A stretch of DNA of 60,507 bases from assembly GCA_902520195.1 (NCBI GenBank), contig CABYND010000011.1, positions 1-60,507 on the forward strand, in the 5' to 3' direction. Of this stretch, positions 9,099 through 18,202 are shown in pieces. Both the position numbers and the translations under genes were made by a program. Below the pieces are notes generated by a model. That model worked only from the letters and a program-made list of their open reading frames with translations. It was not told where the DNA came from and ran no database searches. This stretch comes from Halieaceae bacterium. Lineage in GTDB: Bacteria; Pseudomonadota; Gammaproteobacteria; Pseudomonadales; Halieaceae. The first letter of the stretch is position 1; every line of letters starts with the position of its first letter.

Positions 9099-11321
9099 AT
9101 GAGACAGCATTCCCTGAGAATGTCCCCTATTACGATTGCGATCGCAGCCACGTCGCTGGGGACAGTAGGTTCACTTCCGATCACGACAATCGCGCAAGCA
9201 CAGGACAGCTTGATTGAAGAAGTTGTTGTTACTGCTCGAAAGAGGCAGGAATCCCTTCAAGATGTTCCAGTAGCTGTGACGGCACTGACGCCAAACCAGC
9301 TGGAAAGAGGCTCTATTCAGCGCACGACCGATATCGACAAGATGGTGCCAAACGTCGAGCTGCACCAGACCTACATTGGTTCCGAATCTCTCAGCGCCAG
9401 CATCAGGGGTATTGGCTTTGACGACATCGAAAAATCGCTTGAGCCCACAGTGGGCGTGGCCGTCGATGGCGTGTTCATGGCTAGCAACTCCGGCGCCGTA
9501 TTCGACCTGTTCGACGTCGAATCTGTAGAGGTATTACGCGGACCTCAGGGTACCTTGTTTGGCCGGAATACGATTGGCGGTGTCATCAATGTTACGCGTA
9601 GCAAGCCCACGGGTGAATGGGGTATTAAGTTGCAGGGGACTTTCGGTGATCAGGACATGACTGACATCAAAGGCGTGCTAAATATGCCACTGGGCGCGAA
9701 CGGCGGTATCAAGCTCGCGTTCAAAAATATTGAGTCAGATTCTCACGTCTACAACACCACACTTAATGGCCGCAGGGAGTTCCGTGACTCCACCACTGTG
9801 TCAGCAACGATCCGATACGACTTCACCGAGAATACATCGGTGATGTTTACTTATGATGACTATGACCACGATACCATCGCCCCGGACAACCTGATGGTAG
9901 GCCCATTCCCAGAGCCATTGACGGGCTACCTTAACTCGCAGTCCAATGACTACAAGACCTCTCCGCAGCTCAACCCGCTGGAGGCGTATATGTGGGGCGA
10001 CAACTCCACCCTTCAAGTGACTCACAATTGGGCAGGGCACCAGTTCAAGTACACCATGGGCATCATGGACTACGAGGAAGAGGTGCATGAATCTTCGTGG
10101 GGCTCTTCAACGGTATTCTTTCCCGTCAATCGTGATCAGGAGTTCAAACAAACCTCGCACGAACTCCAGATCAGCTCCGATTCAGACGGGCCTTTGAATT
10201 ATGTCGCCGGCTTCTATTATCTTGAGGCGGATTCCTACATCACCTCAGGGCCCATTCAGCCCTTTACTGTAAATCACGAAGCCGAAGCGCAGGCGTTATA
10301 CGGCGAGCTGACCTATGATTTCAACGAGCAGTGGTCCATGACGCTTGGAGCGCGTTACACTGAAGAGGACAAGAACATGCAAACGTATTCTTGGCCACCA
10401 GTGGTCGGCGATGCAGATCGCATTGCTGGTAACATCGATCCAAGCGTGTTGCAGATGGCGGCGACACCAGAGTTCTCGGATGACAACCTGACGTACCGCG
10501 CTGTGATCCAGCGCAACTTCTCTAAGGGAATGGTCTACGCGTCATACTCGTCGGGCTTCCGTAGCGGCGGCTTCTTTAACCGCGGCACATCACCTGCTGA
10601 AGTGGAGCCCTACGACTCGGAGGAGGTCGACAGCATCGAAATCGGTCTGCGTTCCAACCCCACCGAGAACACGCAGCTCAATCTGACGTACTTCAACTCT
10701 GAATACACGGACATGCAACTTCCACTGATCACGCCTGCAAGCTTCCCGGAGTGCGGCAAAGGTGGAGCCGAGGAAGATGCCGCGGGAATCACCTGCTCTT
10801 TCATCGCAAACGTTGGTGAAACCAGCATGGACGGACTCGAGGTTGAGGGCATATGGATGCCTACGTCAGCGCTAACATTGCGAGCCGCGTTGGGCACGCT
10901 GGATGCCAGCTATGACTCTTATGATTATGCCGGTCGTGACATCGCAAACGTCGCCCAGCTGCTGTACGCCCCCGAACTGACCTGGAGCATCGGTGCAGAG
11001 CACATCTCTCAAGTGTTCGGCGGTGAACTCATCCTCACCGCCAACTACAGCTTCCAGGACGAGGTCTTCACTCAAACGCCATGGGCGATCTATGACCCTG
11101 CCACATTCCCCAAAATCACTATCGACGATTGGGAAAGTTTCGACGTTTCAGCGACCTACTTACGCGATACTGAAAATGGCACCTTCAAAGTAATCCTATA
11201 CGGTACTGACGTCTTGGAGGACGGTAATCGTGTTCAGCGTCGGTATACAACGGGCTCTTTTACATGGGCTGAGTTGGCTCCACGACAGCAGTTTGGCGTT
11301 ACTGTCGGTTACGAATTCTGA
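9099..11321 (+). CDS. TonB-dependent outer-membrane receptor
   Basis: A 740-residue outer-membrane receptor for energised uptake. An N-terminal signal peptide ends near AQA (about residue 33). The TonB box EEVVVTARKR follows, then the plug domain with SIRGIG, VAVDGVF and EVLRGPQGTLFGRNTIGGVINV, then a beta-barrel ending in a terminal aromatic residue (GYEF). GGAG lies 7 bases before the ATG. It is the first gene of the catabolic island and has the island operator upstream, so it may import the substrate of the pathway; the ligand cannot be deduced. A terminator follows. Confidence 0.93.
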   Translation: MRQHSLRMSPITIAIAATSLGTVGSLPITTIAQAQDSLIEEVVVTARKRQESLQDVPVAVTALTPNQLERGSIQRTTDIDKMVPNVELHQTYIGSESLSASIRGIGFDDIEKSLEPTVGVAVDGVFMASNSGAVFDLFDVESVEVLRGPQGTLFGRNTIGGVINVTRSKPTGEWGIKLQGTFGDQDMTDIKGVLNMPLGANGGIKLAFKNIESDSHVYNTTLNGRREFRDSTTVSATIRYDFTENTSVMFTYDDYDHDTIAPDNLMVGPFPEPLTGYLNSQSNDYKTSPQLNPLEAYMWGDNSTLQVTHNWAGHQFKYTMGIMDYEEEVHESSWGSSTVFFPVNRDQEFKQTSHELQISSDSDGPLNYVAGFYYLEADSYITSGPIQPFTVNHEAEAQALYGELTYDFNEQWSMTLGARYTEEDKNMQTYSWPPVVGDADRIAGNIDPSVLQMAATPEFSDDNLTYRAVIQRNFSKGMVYASYSSGFRSGGFFNRGTSPAEVEPYDSEEVDSIEIGLRSNPTENTQLNLTYFNSEYTDMQLPLITPASFPECGKGGAEEDAAGITCSFIANVGETSMDGLEVEGIWMPTSALTLRAALGTLDASYDSYDYAGRDIANVAQLLYAPELTWSIGAEHISQVFGGELILTANYSFQDEVFTQTPWAIYDPATFPKITIDDWESFDVSATYLRDTENGTFKVILYGTDVLEDGNRVQRRYTTGSFTWAELAPRQQFGVTVGYEF

Positions 11322-11344
11322 ACTGATCCTCGTACAATGCGAAA

Positions 11345-11366
11345 GCCACCTGCGGGTGGCTTTTTT
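11345..11366 (+). terminator. Rho-independent terminator after the TonB receptor
   Basis: Stem GCCACC / GGTGGC with loop TGCG, followed by six T residues (11361-11366). It separates the receptor from the downstream reductase, although read-through is possible. Confidence 0.85.
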
Positions 11367-11421
11367 GTGCCTGATCAGACACCCTCTTTCGCAGAAAACA
11401 GACATAACAAGGACGCCTGAG

Positions 11422-12423
11422 ATGATGCACTCCGTCGTGCTGGCCAGAAGGCCACAGGGGAACCCCGTTGAGGCCGATTTTGCCGTCCGAGAGGCCCCCC
11501 TGCCGGAGGTGGGTAATGGATTTTTTCTTACCCGCAACACTTTCATCTCGCTGGATGCGGGCTTTCGCAACTGGATGAACGAGGACTCGGGAGACGAAGT
11601 GTTACCGGCCATGGAATTGGACGAGCCCGTCATGGGCCTAGTGCTCGCCGAAGTGCTGGAATCAAAACACCCCGACTATCAGGTCGGTGACAAGCTGATG
11701 GCTCGCTTTGCCTGGCAAACCCACAGCCTGAGCGATGGCAGCGATTTTATTGCCAGACTCCCCGCTCAACTCGAGTTCAACCCCAGCGCCTACATGGGCG
11801 TCTTGGGCGACACGGGCATGTCGGCCTACTTCGGTCTGACCGACATTGCCAAACCCACCGCCGATGATTGCGTCTTGATCAGTGGCGCGGGCGGTGCGGT
11901 GGGCACCATTGCCGGCCAGATCGCCAAACTGTCAGGGGCTCGGGTGGTGGGCATCGTGGGCTCACAGGCCAAGTCTCACTGGCTGTGCGATACCCTGGGC
12001 TATGATGCGGCCGTCGTACGTTCAGGAGACGCACCGCTGGCAAAGGCCATTGGTGAGGCTTGTCCGGATGGCGTGGATGTGTTTTTCGATAATGTCGGTG
12101 GACAGACGCTGGAAGCGGTCATCAGCAATATGAATCACCGCGGTCGACTCGTGCTATGCGGCGCCATATCGGGGTATGGCGTGACGCCTCACGGGCCGAA
12201 CAATCTGTTTGAACTGATCACCAAAGAGCTGAAGGTGGAGGGCTTCATGACCCACTTTCGGCACGATCGCTATGACGAAGCCCGGGAGCACCTCTCCCAG
12301 TGGTTGCGCGACGGCGTCATTCAGTCGCCAGAGCATCGCCTCGAGGGGATCGAGAACGTTGGCAAGGCCTTTGCTGATCTGTTTGCCGGCGAGAACTTCG
12401 GCAAGACCATCGTCGCGTTGTAG
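11422..12423 (+). CDS. Zinc-free MDR NAD(P)H-dependent reductase (curcumin/2-alkenal reductase-like)
   Basis: A 333-residue medium-chain reductase of the CurA/PTGR/leukotriene B4 dehydrogenase group, which saturates alpha,beta-unsaturated ketones with NADPH. The nucleotide fold shows ISGAGGAVGTIAGQIAK (about 153-169), followed by DVFFDNVGG and RLVLCGAIS. Structural and catalytic zinc cysteines are absent, as expected. The open frame runs back into the receptor gene, but AAGGA 8 bases before the tandem ATGATG at 11422 fixes the start. It converges with the P450 gene, leaving 17 bases. Two close paralogues lie at 13653 and 15196. Confidence 0.85.
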   Translation: MMHSVVLARRPQGNPVEADFAVREAPLPEVGNGFFLTRNTFISLDAGFRNWMNEDSGDEVLPAMELDEPVMGLVLAEVLESKHPDYQVGDKLMARFAWQTHSLSDGSDFIARLPAQLEFNPSAYMGVLGDTGMSAYFGLTDIAKPTADDCVLISGAGGAVGTIAGQIAKLSGARVVGIVGSQAKSHWLCDTLGYDAAVVRSGDAPLAKAIGEACPDGVDVFFDNVGGQTLEAVISNMNHRGRLVLCGAISGYGVTPHGPNNLFELITKELKVEGFMTHFRHDRYDEAREHLSQWLRDGVIQSPEHRLEGIENVGKAFADLFAGENFGKTIVAL

Positions 12424-12440
12424 ACGCAATGCCAGCATCA

Positions 12441-13649
12441 CTAGCCAAGCGTCACCTTGATAGGAAGCGTATCGAGCCCCATGGTCGTGCCACCGTGACC
12501 GATGACGGCCTCCTCTGAAACGAGCTCGAGCGACGCGACGCGCTCGAAAAAGGCCTCCATTACGACCCGCACCTCCATCTTGGCCACATGCAGGCCAATG
12601 CATTTGTGCGCGCCGGCACCAAAAGCGTGGTGCTGGTTGCGCTCTTTCTTGCTGCGATCCGGATTAAACGTATCGGGATCGGCAAACGTTCGCTCGTCCC
12701 GGTCAGTGACAAAGCTTGGGATCACAATATTGTCGCCGGCGCGAAACTGGACTCCGTGGAACACCGTGTCCTGCTCACAAATGCGGTTCAGATTGATGAA
12801 AGCGTGCATGCGCAGAAACTCGTCGACCGAATCGGCAATCTTGCTGCAGTCCGACTTGAGGCTGTCAAATAGCGCTGCATCCCGCGCGAGATGGCGAATG
12901 ATGAAACTGAGCATGGTGGCCACGGTGTCGATGCTCGCAAGGAACAGCAGGTAGCAGATCGCGTGTACCTCTTCCAGAGAGAGCTTCTCTCCTTCCACAT
13001 CGACATTGAGCAGCATGTCGACAATGTCATCCTTCGGGTTATCCACGTGTTGTGTCACCACCTCAAAGAGATAACCGCCGATCTTCTCCCCGCAGGCGAT
13101 GCGCTCTTCCATGGTGGGTGCCCGATAAAAGCCCGTCTCCCAGGCATAAAATTCATCGAGGCGCTCAGGCTCCAATCCCAGCTGGCGAACAAACAGCCCC
13201 ATTGATATGGGCTTCGCGGCCTTCCACAAAAAATCAAACTCGCCGGTGGGCAAGACTTCGTCCAGCACCTCAGCGGCGAGCGCTTCTGCTCCTGTTTGCA
13301 AGCGCGCCACAGCTGTGGGCTCAAAAATGGGGAGTAAGAGACGGCGGTAACGCCGGTGCTCATGGGCTTCGCTCTCCAGCGGGATGAGTCGCGGGCGCTG
13401 CTCCATGTTGGCGGGGATGCCAATCGGAAATGAGCCAAACAATTCGGCGTTGCTGAGGACTTCCCGGGCCAATTCGTGTGAAGTGATCAGCCAATGGCCT
13501 CCGTTGTGGGGGGTATATACGATGTCCCGAGGGTCTTTTGCCAGTGAGTCAAGGAACAGCTGCTGGGGATCCGCGAAAAATCTGCTGTCGCCGACAATGT
13601 CAAAATCACTTTGTAACGCCTCAGGCACCTGGCTCAGTTGTGTCGGCAT
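12441..13649 (-). CDS. Cytochrome P450
   Basis: A 402-residue soluble bacterial P450 monooxygenase. The I-helix oxygen-binding motif is ASIDTV, the ExxR is E277-F-L-R280, and the haem-binding loop FGAGAHKCIG places the axial ligand at C350. The loop resembles CYP101/CYP111-type terpenoid hydroxylases, but I do not assign a family. It is last in the operon Rieske ferredoxin - MDR - P450. Its GGAG lies 6 bases before the ATG and overlaps the stop of the upstream MDR gene (3 bases apart), so translation is probably coupled. Likely role: hydroxylation of the island's substrate. Confidence 0.92.
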   Translation of the reverse strand: MPTQLSQVPEALQSDFDIVGDSRFFADPQQLFLDSLAKDPRDIVYTPHNGGHWLITSHELAREVLSNAELFGSFPIGIPANMEQRPRLIPLESEAHEHRRYRRLLLPIFEPTAVARLQTGAEALAAEVLDEVLPTGEFDFLWKAAKPISMGLFVRQLGLEPERLDEFYAWETGFYRAPTMEERIACGEKIGGYLFEVVTQHVDNPKDDIVDMLLNVDVEGEKLSLEEVHAICYLLFLASIDTVATMLSFIIRHLARDAALFDSLKSDCSKIADSVDEFLRMHAFINLNRICEQDTVFHGVQFRAGDNIVIPSFVTDRDERTFADPDTFNPDRSKKERNQHHAFGAGAHKCIGLHVAKMEVRVVMEAFFERVASLELVSEEAVIGHGGTTMGLDTLPIKVTLG

Positions 13650-13652
13650 CAG

Positions 13653-14657
13653 TTACTCCAGTCCAACTAGGCACTTGCCTCTGGATACCCCATGCATCAT
13701 GTCGCAGAACGCGCGAGGGGTCTCAGACAAGCCGCTATAAATCTGCTCATAGCTTTTCAGAGTGCCCCCAGCCAAACGATTCTGAAGATCTTTTAAAATC
13801 GCAGGAAACTCCTCCACGTGATCAGTCACCATGAACCCCTCCATACGAACTCGTTTGGTCACGAGCTCATAACTATTAAAGAGAGGCTCAACCAGCCCTT
13901 CGTACTCCGAAATCGCCCCCGAAAGGGCTATACGAGCACCCTCCTTAAGCTGCGCCATGACCGTATCCAGAACATGACCACCAACGTTATCGAAATAGAC
14001 ATCAATGCCATCTGGAACCGCATCGCGAAGGCTCTGATCAAGGTCCGGCTGTGTCTCGCGATCAATAACCAAATCGTAACCCACTTCCTCCACCAGCCAA
14101 TCGGCTTTGCTTCGCGTGCTGGTCAAGCCTACAACTCTGCATCCCTCAGCCTTAGCTAACTGACCGGCCACAGTGCCAACGGCACCACCAGCAGCGCTGA
14201 TCACCACGGTTTCACCGGCTCTGGGGTTACCGACTCTATAAAGACCCACCCAGGCCGTCATACCAGTCAGCCCAAGGGTCGACATATATTGGTGCAGCGG
14301 CACTCCGTCTGCTGGCGATAAGGTGTTACAGAGGTCTGAACCATCTAAAACACTGAACTGCTCCCAGGCGGTTCTAGCGCTCACAATGCACCCCACCGGA
14401 TAACCAGAGTTGCGGGACTCGATCACCTCTCCGATCACGACACCCTGAACAGGATCGCCTATCTGCATTCCTGGCAGATAATTATCTCCAGCGCCCTCAG
14501 CCATCCAGTGACGAAAACCAGCATCCAAGGACAACCACATATTTTTTGTACGAAAGAAGCCTTCTTCGCAAGGGACGCTAGGGCGCTCGACAAGCTGAAA
14601 GTCCGATTCAGTGACCCTCCCGACCGGATGTTTACTCAGCACTATTGCTTGATTCAT
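13653..14657 (-). CDS. Zinc-free MDR NAD(P)H-dependent reductase
   Basis: A 334-residue paralogue of the reductases at 11422 and 15196. It shows ISAAGGAVGTVAGQLAK, DVYFDNVGG and RIALSGAIS in the same order. It lies between the Rieske ferredoxin and the P450 in one leftward operon. The ribosome binding site is a poorly spaced GAGG. Family knowledge supports reduction of an activated C=C bond; the actual substrate is unknown. Confidence 0.85.
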   Translation of the reverse strand: MNQAIVLSKHPVGRVTESDFQLVERPSVPCEEGFFRTKNMWLSLDAGFRHWMAEGAGDNYLPGMQIGDPVQGVVIGEVIESRNSGYPVGCIVSARTAWEQFSVLDGSDLCNTLSPADGVPLHQYMSTLGLTGMTAWVGLYRVGNPRAGETVVISAAGGAVGTVAGQLAKAEGCRVVGLTSTRSKADWLVEEVGYDLVIDRETQPDLDQSLRDAVPDGIDVYFDNVGGHVLDTVMAQLKEGARIALSGAISEYEGLVEPLFNSYELVTKRVRMEGFMVTDHVEEFPAILKDLQNRLAGGTLKSYEQIYSGLSETPRAFCDMMHGVSRGKCLVGLE

Positions 14658-14728
14658 ATGCTGTTTTACCTCGTTTCAAAGTCGTTATTGTCAACGGCAC
14701 ATTCTTTTGCGACTTGCCGATAATCCCG

Positions 14729-15043
14729 TCAGTTGTGTAAGGCAACCTCGATCACGCCGTCGACAACCCGCACCTCATAAGTGAGTAGTGCCTCTCGAGT
14801 CAGCTGCCCCATGGGCGTGCCGTCGCGCAGATCAAAACGGACGCCATGTAGTGGGCAAGAAATGAAACAACCGCGCATGCGCCCACCCTCTAGCTCAGCC
14901 TCCTGATGCGTGCACCGATTTTCCACTGCGTAGAGCTCTCCCGCCGCGCGACAAATCAGCACCTTGCTACCGTTAACGGTCACAGCGCGACTGTCGTTGT
15001 TTGCAAGCTCGGCGTCGGCGAGGGCGGGATGAAAATCAGTCAC
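14729..15043 (-). CDS. Small Rieske-type [2Fe-2S] ferredoxin
   Basis: A 104-residue single-domain Rieske protein with both cluster-binding boxes: CTH (in NRCTHQEAELEGG) and CPLHG (in CFISCPLHGVRFDL). Such proteins carry electrons to Rieske oxygenases or sometimes to P450s. No ATG gives a sensible length; the GTG at 15043 has AGGAG 6 bases upstream and gives the typical N-terminus, whereas the open frame extends to 15127. It leads the operon with the MDR and P450 genes and is controlled from the divergent region with operator copy a. No ferredoxin reductase gene is visible in the window. Confidence 0.85.
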   Translation of the reverse strand: MTDFHPALADAELANNDSRAVTVNGSKVLICRAAGELYAVENRCTHQEAELEGGRMRGCFISCPLHGVRFDLRDGTPMGQLTREALLTYEVRVVDGVIEVALHN

Positions 15044-15120
15044 ACCAGTCTCCTGTTCGTTGAGTTGTTGCGGGCAAAATAGGCTCGGGACCGAAATGTT
15101 AGCACCGCGTTTTCCGAAAA

Positions 15121-15142
15121 AAACCATCTTGCTTGCTTATTT
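15121..15142 (+). promoter_or_regulatory. Island operator, copy a (divergent promoter region)
   Basis: Half-sites AAACCATC (15121-15128) and GCTTATTT (15135-15142), spacer 6; 13 of 16 positions fit AAACAARC-N6-GYTTGTTT. TTGCTT (15133-15138), then 17 bases, then TAGGCT (15156-15161) forms a rightward promoter for the reductase at 15196. The site lies between divergent operons starting at 15043 and 15196. Confidence 0.55.
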
Positions 15143-15195
15143 TTCATGCCCTCGCTAGGCTCTCGGCTCACCCATTTTTCCTCGCTGAGGTCAGC

Positions 15196-16206
15196 ATGAG
15201 CCACGGTAATAAACAACAATGGATTTTGGCAAAGCGCCCCGAGGGGATGCCGGACTCATCCGAGGTAATTCTTCAGGATGCGCCGATCCCAGAGACCGGG
15301 CCGGGCATGCTCCTCGTGAAAAACCACTACATCTCCCTCGATCCCGCGATTCGTGGCTGGATGTCTGATATCCCCAATTATTTACCGCCCATCCCGATCG
15401 GCGATCCAGTGCGGGCCACGGTGGTTGGCGAGGTGCTGGAGAGTGGCAGCGATAACATCAAAGCCGGTGACTTTGTGTTCGGTCTCGGCGGATGGGAGAC
15501 CCACAGCACCATCCCCGTCGACTTCTGCACCAGGGTGCCGGTCGACAATTCTTTCCCGCTTCACTATTACGTCAACATTCTCGGCGCCGTTGGGCTGACA
15601 CCCTACTTCGCCATCGCGGATGTTGGGCAAGCACAGCCCGGCCAGACCATGCTGATGAGTGCGGCCGCGGGCGCCGTGGGCTCTGTGGGCGGACAGATCG
15701 CGAAGCTCATGGGCTTGCGAGTCGTCGGCATCGCCGGCACAGAGGAGAAGTGTCAGTGGGTCGTCCACGAACTGGGCTTTGACGACTGCATTAACTATCG
15801 CGCGGCAGTTGACATGGAGGCGGCGATCCGCACCGCGTGCCCCGAGGGCGTCGATTTTTATTTCGACAATGTGGGCGGTAAGATTCTTGATGCGGCATTG
15901 CTCAACATGAACAAGGACTCCACGTTGCTTTTCTGCGGGACCATCAGCACCTACAACGCCACGGAACCCGTTCCTGGGCCCTACAACTACTGGCAGATTC
16001 TGGCGCGGACTATCACGGTCAAAGGCTATTTGGTTAGCGACCACTACCACAGGATCGAAGAGGGGCAAGCAGCCCTCAGTAAGTGGGTGAAAGATGACAA
16101 GATCAAGTTCCGCGAGCACATCAATGAGGGCATCGAGAACTGTCTGGATACCTACAACTTGCTCTTCACCGGCGGCAACGAAGGCAAGTTGATGCTGAAG
16201 CTGTAA
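15196..16206 (+). CDS. Zinc-free MDR NAD(P)H-dependent reductase
   Basis: A 336-residue third paralogue of the curcumin/2-alkenal reductase-like group. Visible signatures are MSAAAGAVGSVGGQIAKL, DFYFDNVGG and TLLFCGTIS. The frame opens at 15133, but the ATG at 15196 has GAGG 5 bases before it and matches the N-termini of the paralogues. It is transcribed alone from the divergent region with operator a, and ends before a strong bidirectional terminator. Confidence 0.86.
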   Translation: MSHGNKQQWILAKRPEGMPDSSEVILQDAPIPETGPGMLLVKNHYISLDPAIRGWMSDIPNYLPPIPIGDPVRATVVGEVLESGSDNIKAGDFVFGLGGWETHSTIPVDFCTRVPVDNSFPLHYYVNILGAVGLTPYFAIADVGQAQPGQTMLMSAAAGAVGSVGGQIAKLMGLRVVGIAGTEEKCQWVVHELGFDDCINYRAAVDMEAAIRTACPEGVDFYFDNVGGKILDAALLNMNKDSTLLFCGTISTYNATEPVPGPYNYWQILARTITVKGYLVSDHYHRIEEGQAALSKWVKDDKIKFREHINEGIENCLDTYNLLFTGGNEGKLMLKL

Positions 16207-16270
16207 GACGGACTCGCTCAATGGCTGTCGCGCGACACCCCCATAGAAAGTCGCGCGACTCACCCACATG

Positions 16271-16299
16271 AAAAAGGGCCCTGTGAGGGCCCTTTTTTA
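16271..16299. terminator. Bidirectional terminator between convergent genes
   Basis: Stem AAAAAGGGCCC / GGGCCCTTTTTT with loop TGTGA. The A and T tracts on both sides allow termination of the reductase from the left and of the Rieske oxygenase gene from the right. Confidence 0.88.
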
Positions 16300-16368
16300 T
16301 TATCAGTCTTGGTAACTCGTTATGCAGGTAGCGCTCGGTGATGCGGAGCGCAGGAATTCGCGACGCTA

Positions 16369-17550
16369 TCAGAGCTCCGGTTTCGGAGCGTTAGTATCGC
16401 CGTCGCTGTACCATTTCACCCAGCGATGAAAATACTGGTTGCCCCGCTCATTGCGGCCAAACAACACGCTCTTCATCAGCCCGGTCTCCAAGCCCTGTTG
16501 TAGTTTCAGGCCGACGTTATAGTCCTCCTCCTGCACCACATTACGCAGCCAATCCGCCATCTCGATGCGCGCTGCCACGTCCTCCTCAGTCTCGGGTGGG
16601 GTCGGGTGGAGAAAATGCAAAATGGTAGTGTTTTCCATCGGACCCGGGCCCGGGATCATCTGTGCCACTTGCGTGATTTCCTCAGCTATGAAGATCGACA
16701 CGTTCGGGAAGAACAGCCGAATGAAGTCGAAGCCATTGGTTTCATGCTGCCACAGCTCGTCCCGGTCGACGTCGCCCAGTTCAAGCACGTTTTTTGCAGC
16801 AAACCCGACCAGCTGATGAGGCCCGTGTGCATCGTACTCCATCACGTTGGTAAACGTTCTGGGTTCGATGGTCTCTGGATGGGCGGCCTTGAAGTGGTAA
16901 CCCTCCAAGTAGCCGTCGTATGCAACCTTCCAATTGGGCCCGTGGATAATGCGGTGACCCACATAGGTCCACTGGTCCATGCCCTTCTTCGCCACATCAT
17001 CCATCATCGCACCGAGGTAGGCGCGAATGTCGACATCACTCTCGGCATCCAGCACCGCGAAGATCAGTCCACCCTCCTCGTGGCAGGGGAACTGCACCAG
17101 ATCCCGGGCACCCTCGCACACGTCGCCGAACTTCGGCGCATCGGCGATGGCACGCAGTGCGCCGTCGGACTTGAAGGTCCAACCATGGTAGGGGCAGCTG
17201 AACAATTTTTGATTGCCGCAGGGTTCTGAGGTGAGCTGCATACCGCGGTGGGTACAGACATTCATCAGAACCTTGGCCGAACCGTCTGCTTGCCGGGTGA
17301 TCAACAGCGGTATACCCAGGATCTCAAGCGAGCGAAAATCGCCCGGGTTAGGGATCTCTTGAGTTACCCCCACCAGTATTGGCAGGCTTTTAAAGATGCA
17401 GTTCATCTCACGCTGCCACTGCTCGGCATCCGTATATTCAGTGGAGGGCACCTCCATGGTGCGTTCTGCCCAATCCGTCGTGCCGTTGGCAACGTGATCT
17501 ATCAGGCGACCTGCCATGCGGCTGTATTGAATTTTGGTGTCTACCGTCAT
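16369..17550 (-). CDS. Rieske non-haem iron oxygenase, alpha subunit
   Basis: A 393-residue ring-hydroxylating-type oxygenase. The N-terminal Rieske domain has CTHRG (C99, H101) and CPYHGW (C119, H122). The catalytic domain has NWK followed by DGYLEGYHFKAAH, supplying the iron histidines H219 and H224, with a downstream acidic ligand probably in EEDYNVGL. Family members insert oxygen into aromatic, steroid or other hydrophobic substrates and need external ferredoxin and reductase. It follows the ABM-fold gene by 30 bases in a leftward operon controlled with operator b. No beta subunit gene is adjacent, so it may be an alpha-only enzyme. Confidence 0.9.
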   Translation of the reverse strand: MTVDTKIQYSRMAGRLIDHVANGTTDWAERTMEVPSTEYTDAEQWQREMNCIFKSLPILVGVTQEIPNPGDFRSLEILGIPLLITRQADGSAKVLMNVCTHRGMQLTSEPCGNQKLFSCPYHGWTFKSDGALRAIADAPKFGDVCEGARDLVQFPCHEEGGLIFAVLDAESDVDIRAYLGAMMDDVAKKGMDQWTYVGHRIIHGPNWKVAYDGYLEGYHFKAAHPETIEPRTFTNVMEYDAHGPHQLVGFAAKNVLELGDVDRDELWQHETNGFDFIRLFFPNVSIFIAEEITQVAQMIPGPGPMENTTILHFLHPTPPETEEDVAARIEMADWLRNVVQEEDYNVGLKLQQGLETGLMKSVLFGRNERGNQYFHRWVKWYSDGDTNAPKPEL

Positions 17551-17580
17551 CGTTTCTCTCTCTTATTTCCCAGTCTGCCG

Positions 17581-17898
17581 CTATTCAGGCATCACCAAGT
17601 CACCCACGGAGCTGACCTCGTAGCGACGTACTTCCATATCCAATATCTCAAGTGCGGCACAGGCCTCCAAAAAGGCCGCCACATGGGGCGTCTTGAGGTG
17701 TGCGTCCAAGTCCGCCTGCGATGCCCACTGCTCTGATACCCAAACGACACAAGGATCGGCGACGTCCACAGCAATACCATACCACTGGCATCCCGCCTCC
17801 TCGCGGGTTGCCGCCACCACGGCCTTGGCCGCTTCTGCATAAGCCGGTGCACTCTCTGCGCTGAGCTGAATCCGGACAATCACGCTAACTGTGCTCAT
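17581..17898 (-). CDS. ABM-fold (antibiotic biosynthesis monooxygenase-like) protein
   Basis: A 105-residue ferredoxin-like, dimeric alpha-beta-barrel protein: MSTVSVIVRIQL, a helix rich in alanine, EEAGCQWYGIAVD, WVSEQWASQADLDAHLKTPH. Such small proteins act as cofactor-free oxygenases, isomerases or haem handlers; the role here is unknown. The ATG at 17898 is preferred over the upstream opening at 17997 because homologues begin with this beta strand and a G-rich stretch precedes it. It is first in an operon with the Rieske oxygenase. Confidence 0.72.
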   Translation of the reverse strand: MSTVSVIVRIQLSAESAPAYAEAAKAVVAATREEAGCQWYGIAVDVADPCVVWVSEQWASQADLDAHLKTPHVAAFLEACAALEILDMEVRRYEVSSVGDLVMPE

Positions 17899-18202
17899 AT
17901 TGACCCCCAAATATGCCGCCTGACTCGACGCAAAAGCGTCGGTCTTACGACTATTCTGCACAGCCGCCAACCTAGGTTTCGCCACAGAAAAAGTCAAGCG
18001 TGCTTGCTTTTTTACAGCGCCCTACCTAACCTTGGGCGGCATCGCAGGACCACAATAATAACGTCATTGAACTATCGGGCGGGGCGTCATTACCTTTGAC
18101 CGGGGCAAAACCCCTGTCGAATGCAGAGAACTCGTCAGTGAACGGTGCCGACAGGTATTCCATTCCATCACCCCCCGAGAGTCAGGCTGAAGGAGACCAT
18201 CA
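17899..18202. promoter_or_regulatory. Divergent intergenic region with operator b
   Basis: A 304-base gap between the leftward ABM gene and the rightward SDR gene. It holds operator copy b (17992-18013) and a rightward promoter-like pair TTGCTT (18004-18009) and TAACCT (18027-18032) at 17-base spacing. Nothing else clear is seen in its second half apart from the AAGGAG of the SDR gene. Confidence 0.55.
17992..18013 (+). promoter_or_regulatory. Island operator, copy b
   Basis: Half-sites AGTCAAGC (17992-17999) and GCTTTTTT (18006-18013), spacer 6; 13 of 16 positions fit the consensus. It also contains a perfect short inverted repeat CAAGC-GT-GCTTG. Confidence 0.55.

Noticed and set aside
15382-16269. 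295-codon open frame antisense to the third MDR reductase
   Set aside because: Same reason: the sense frame carries complete MDR motifs, and the antisense frame has none.
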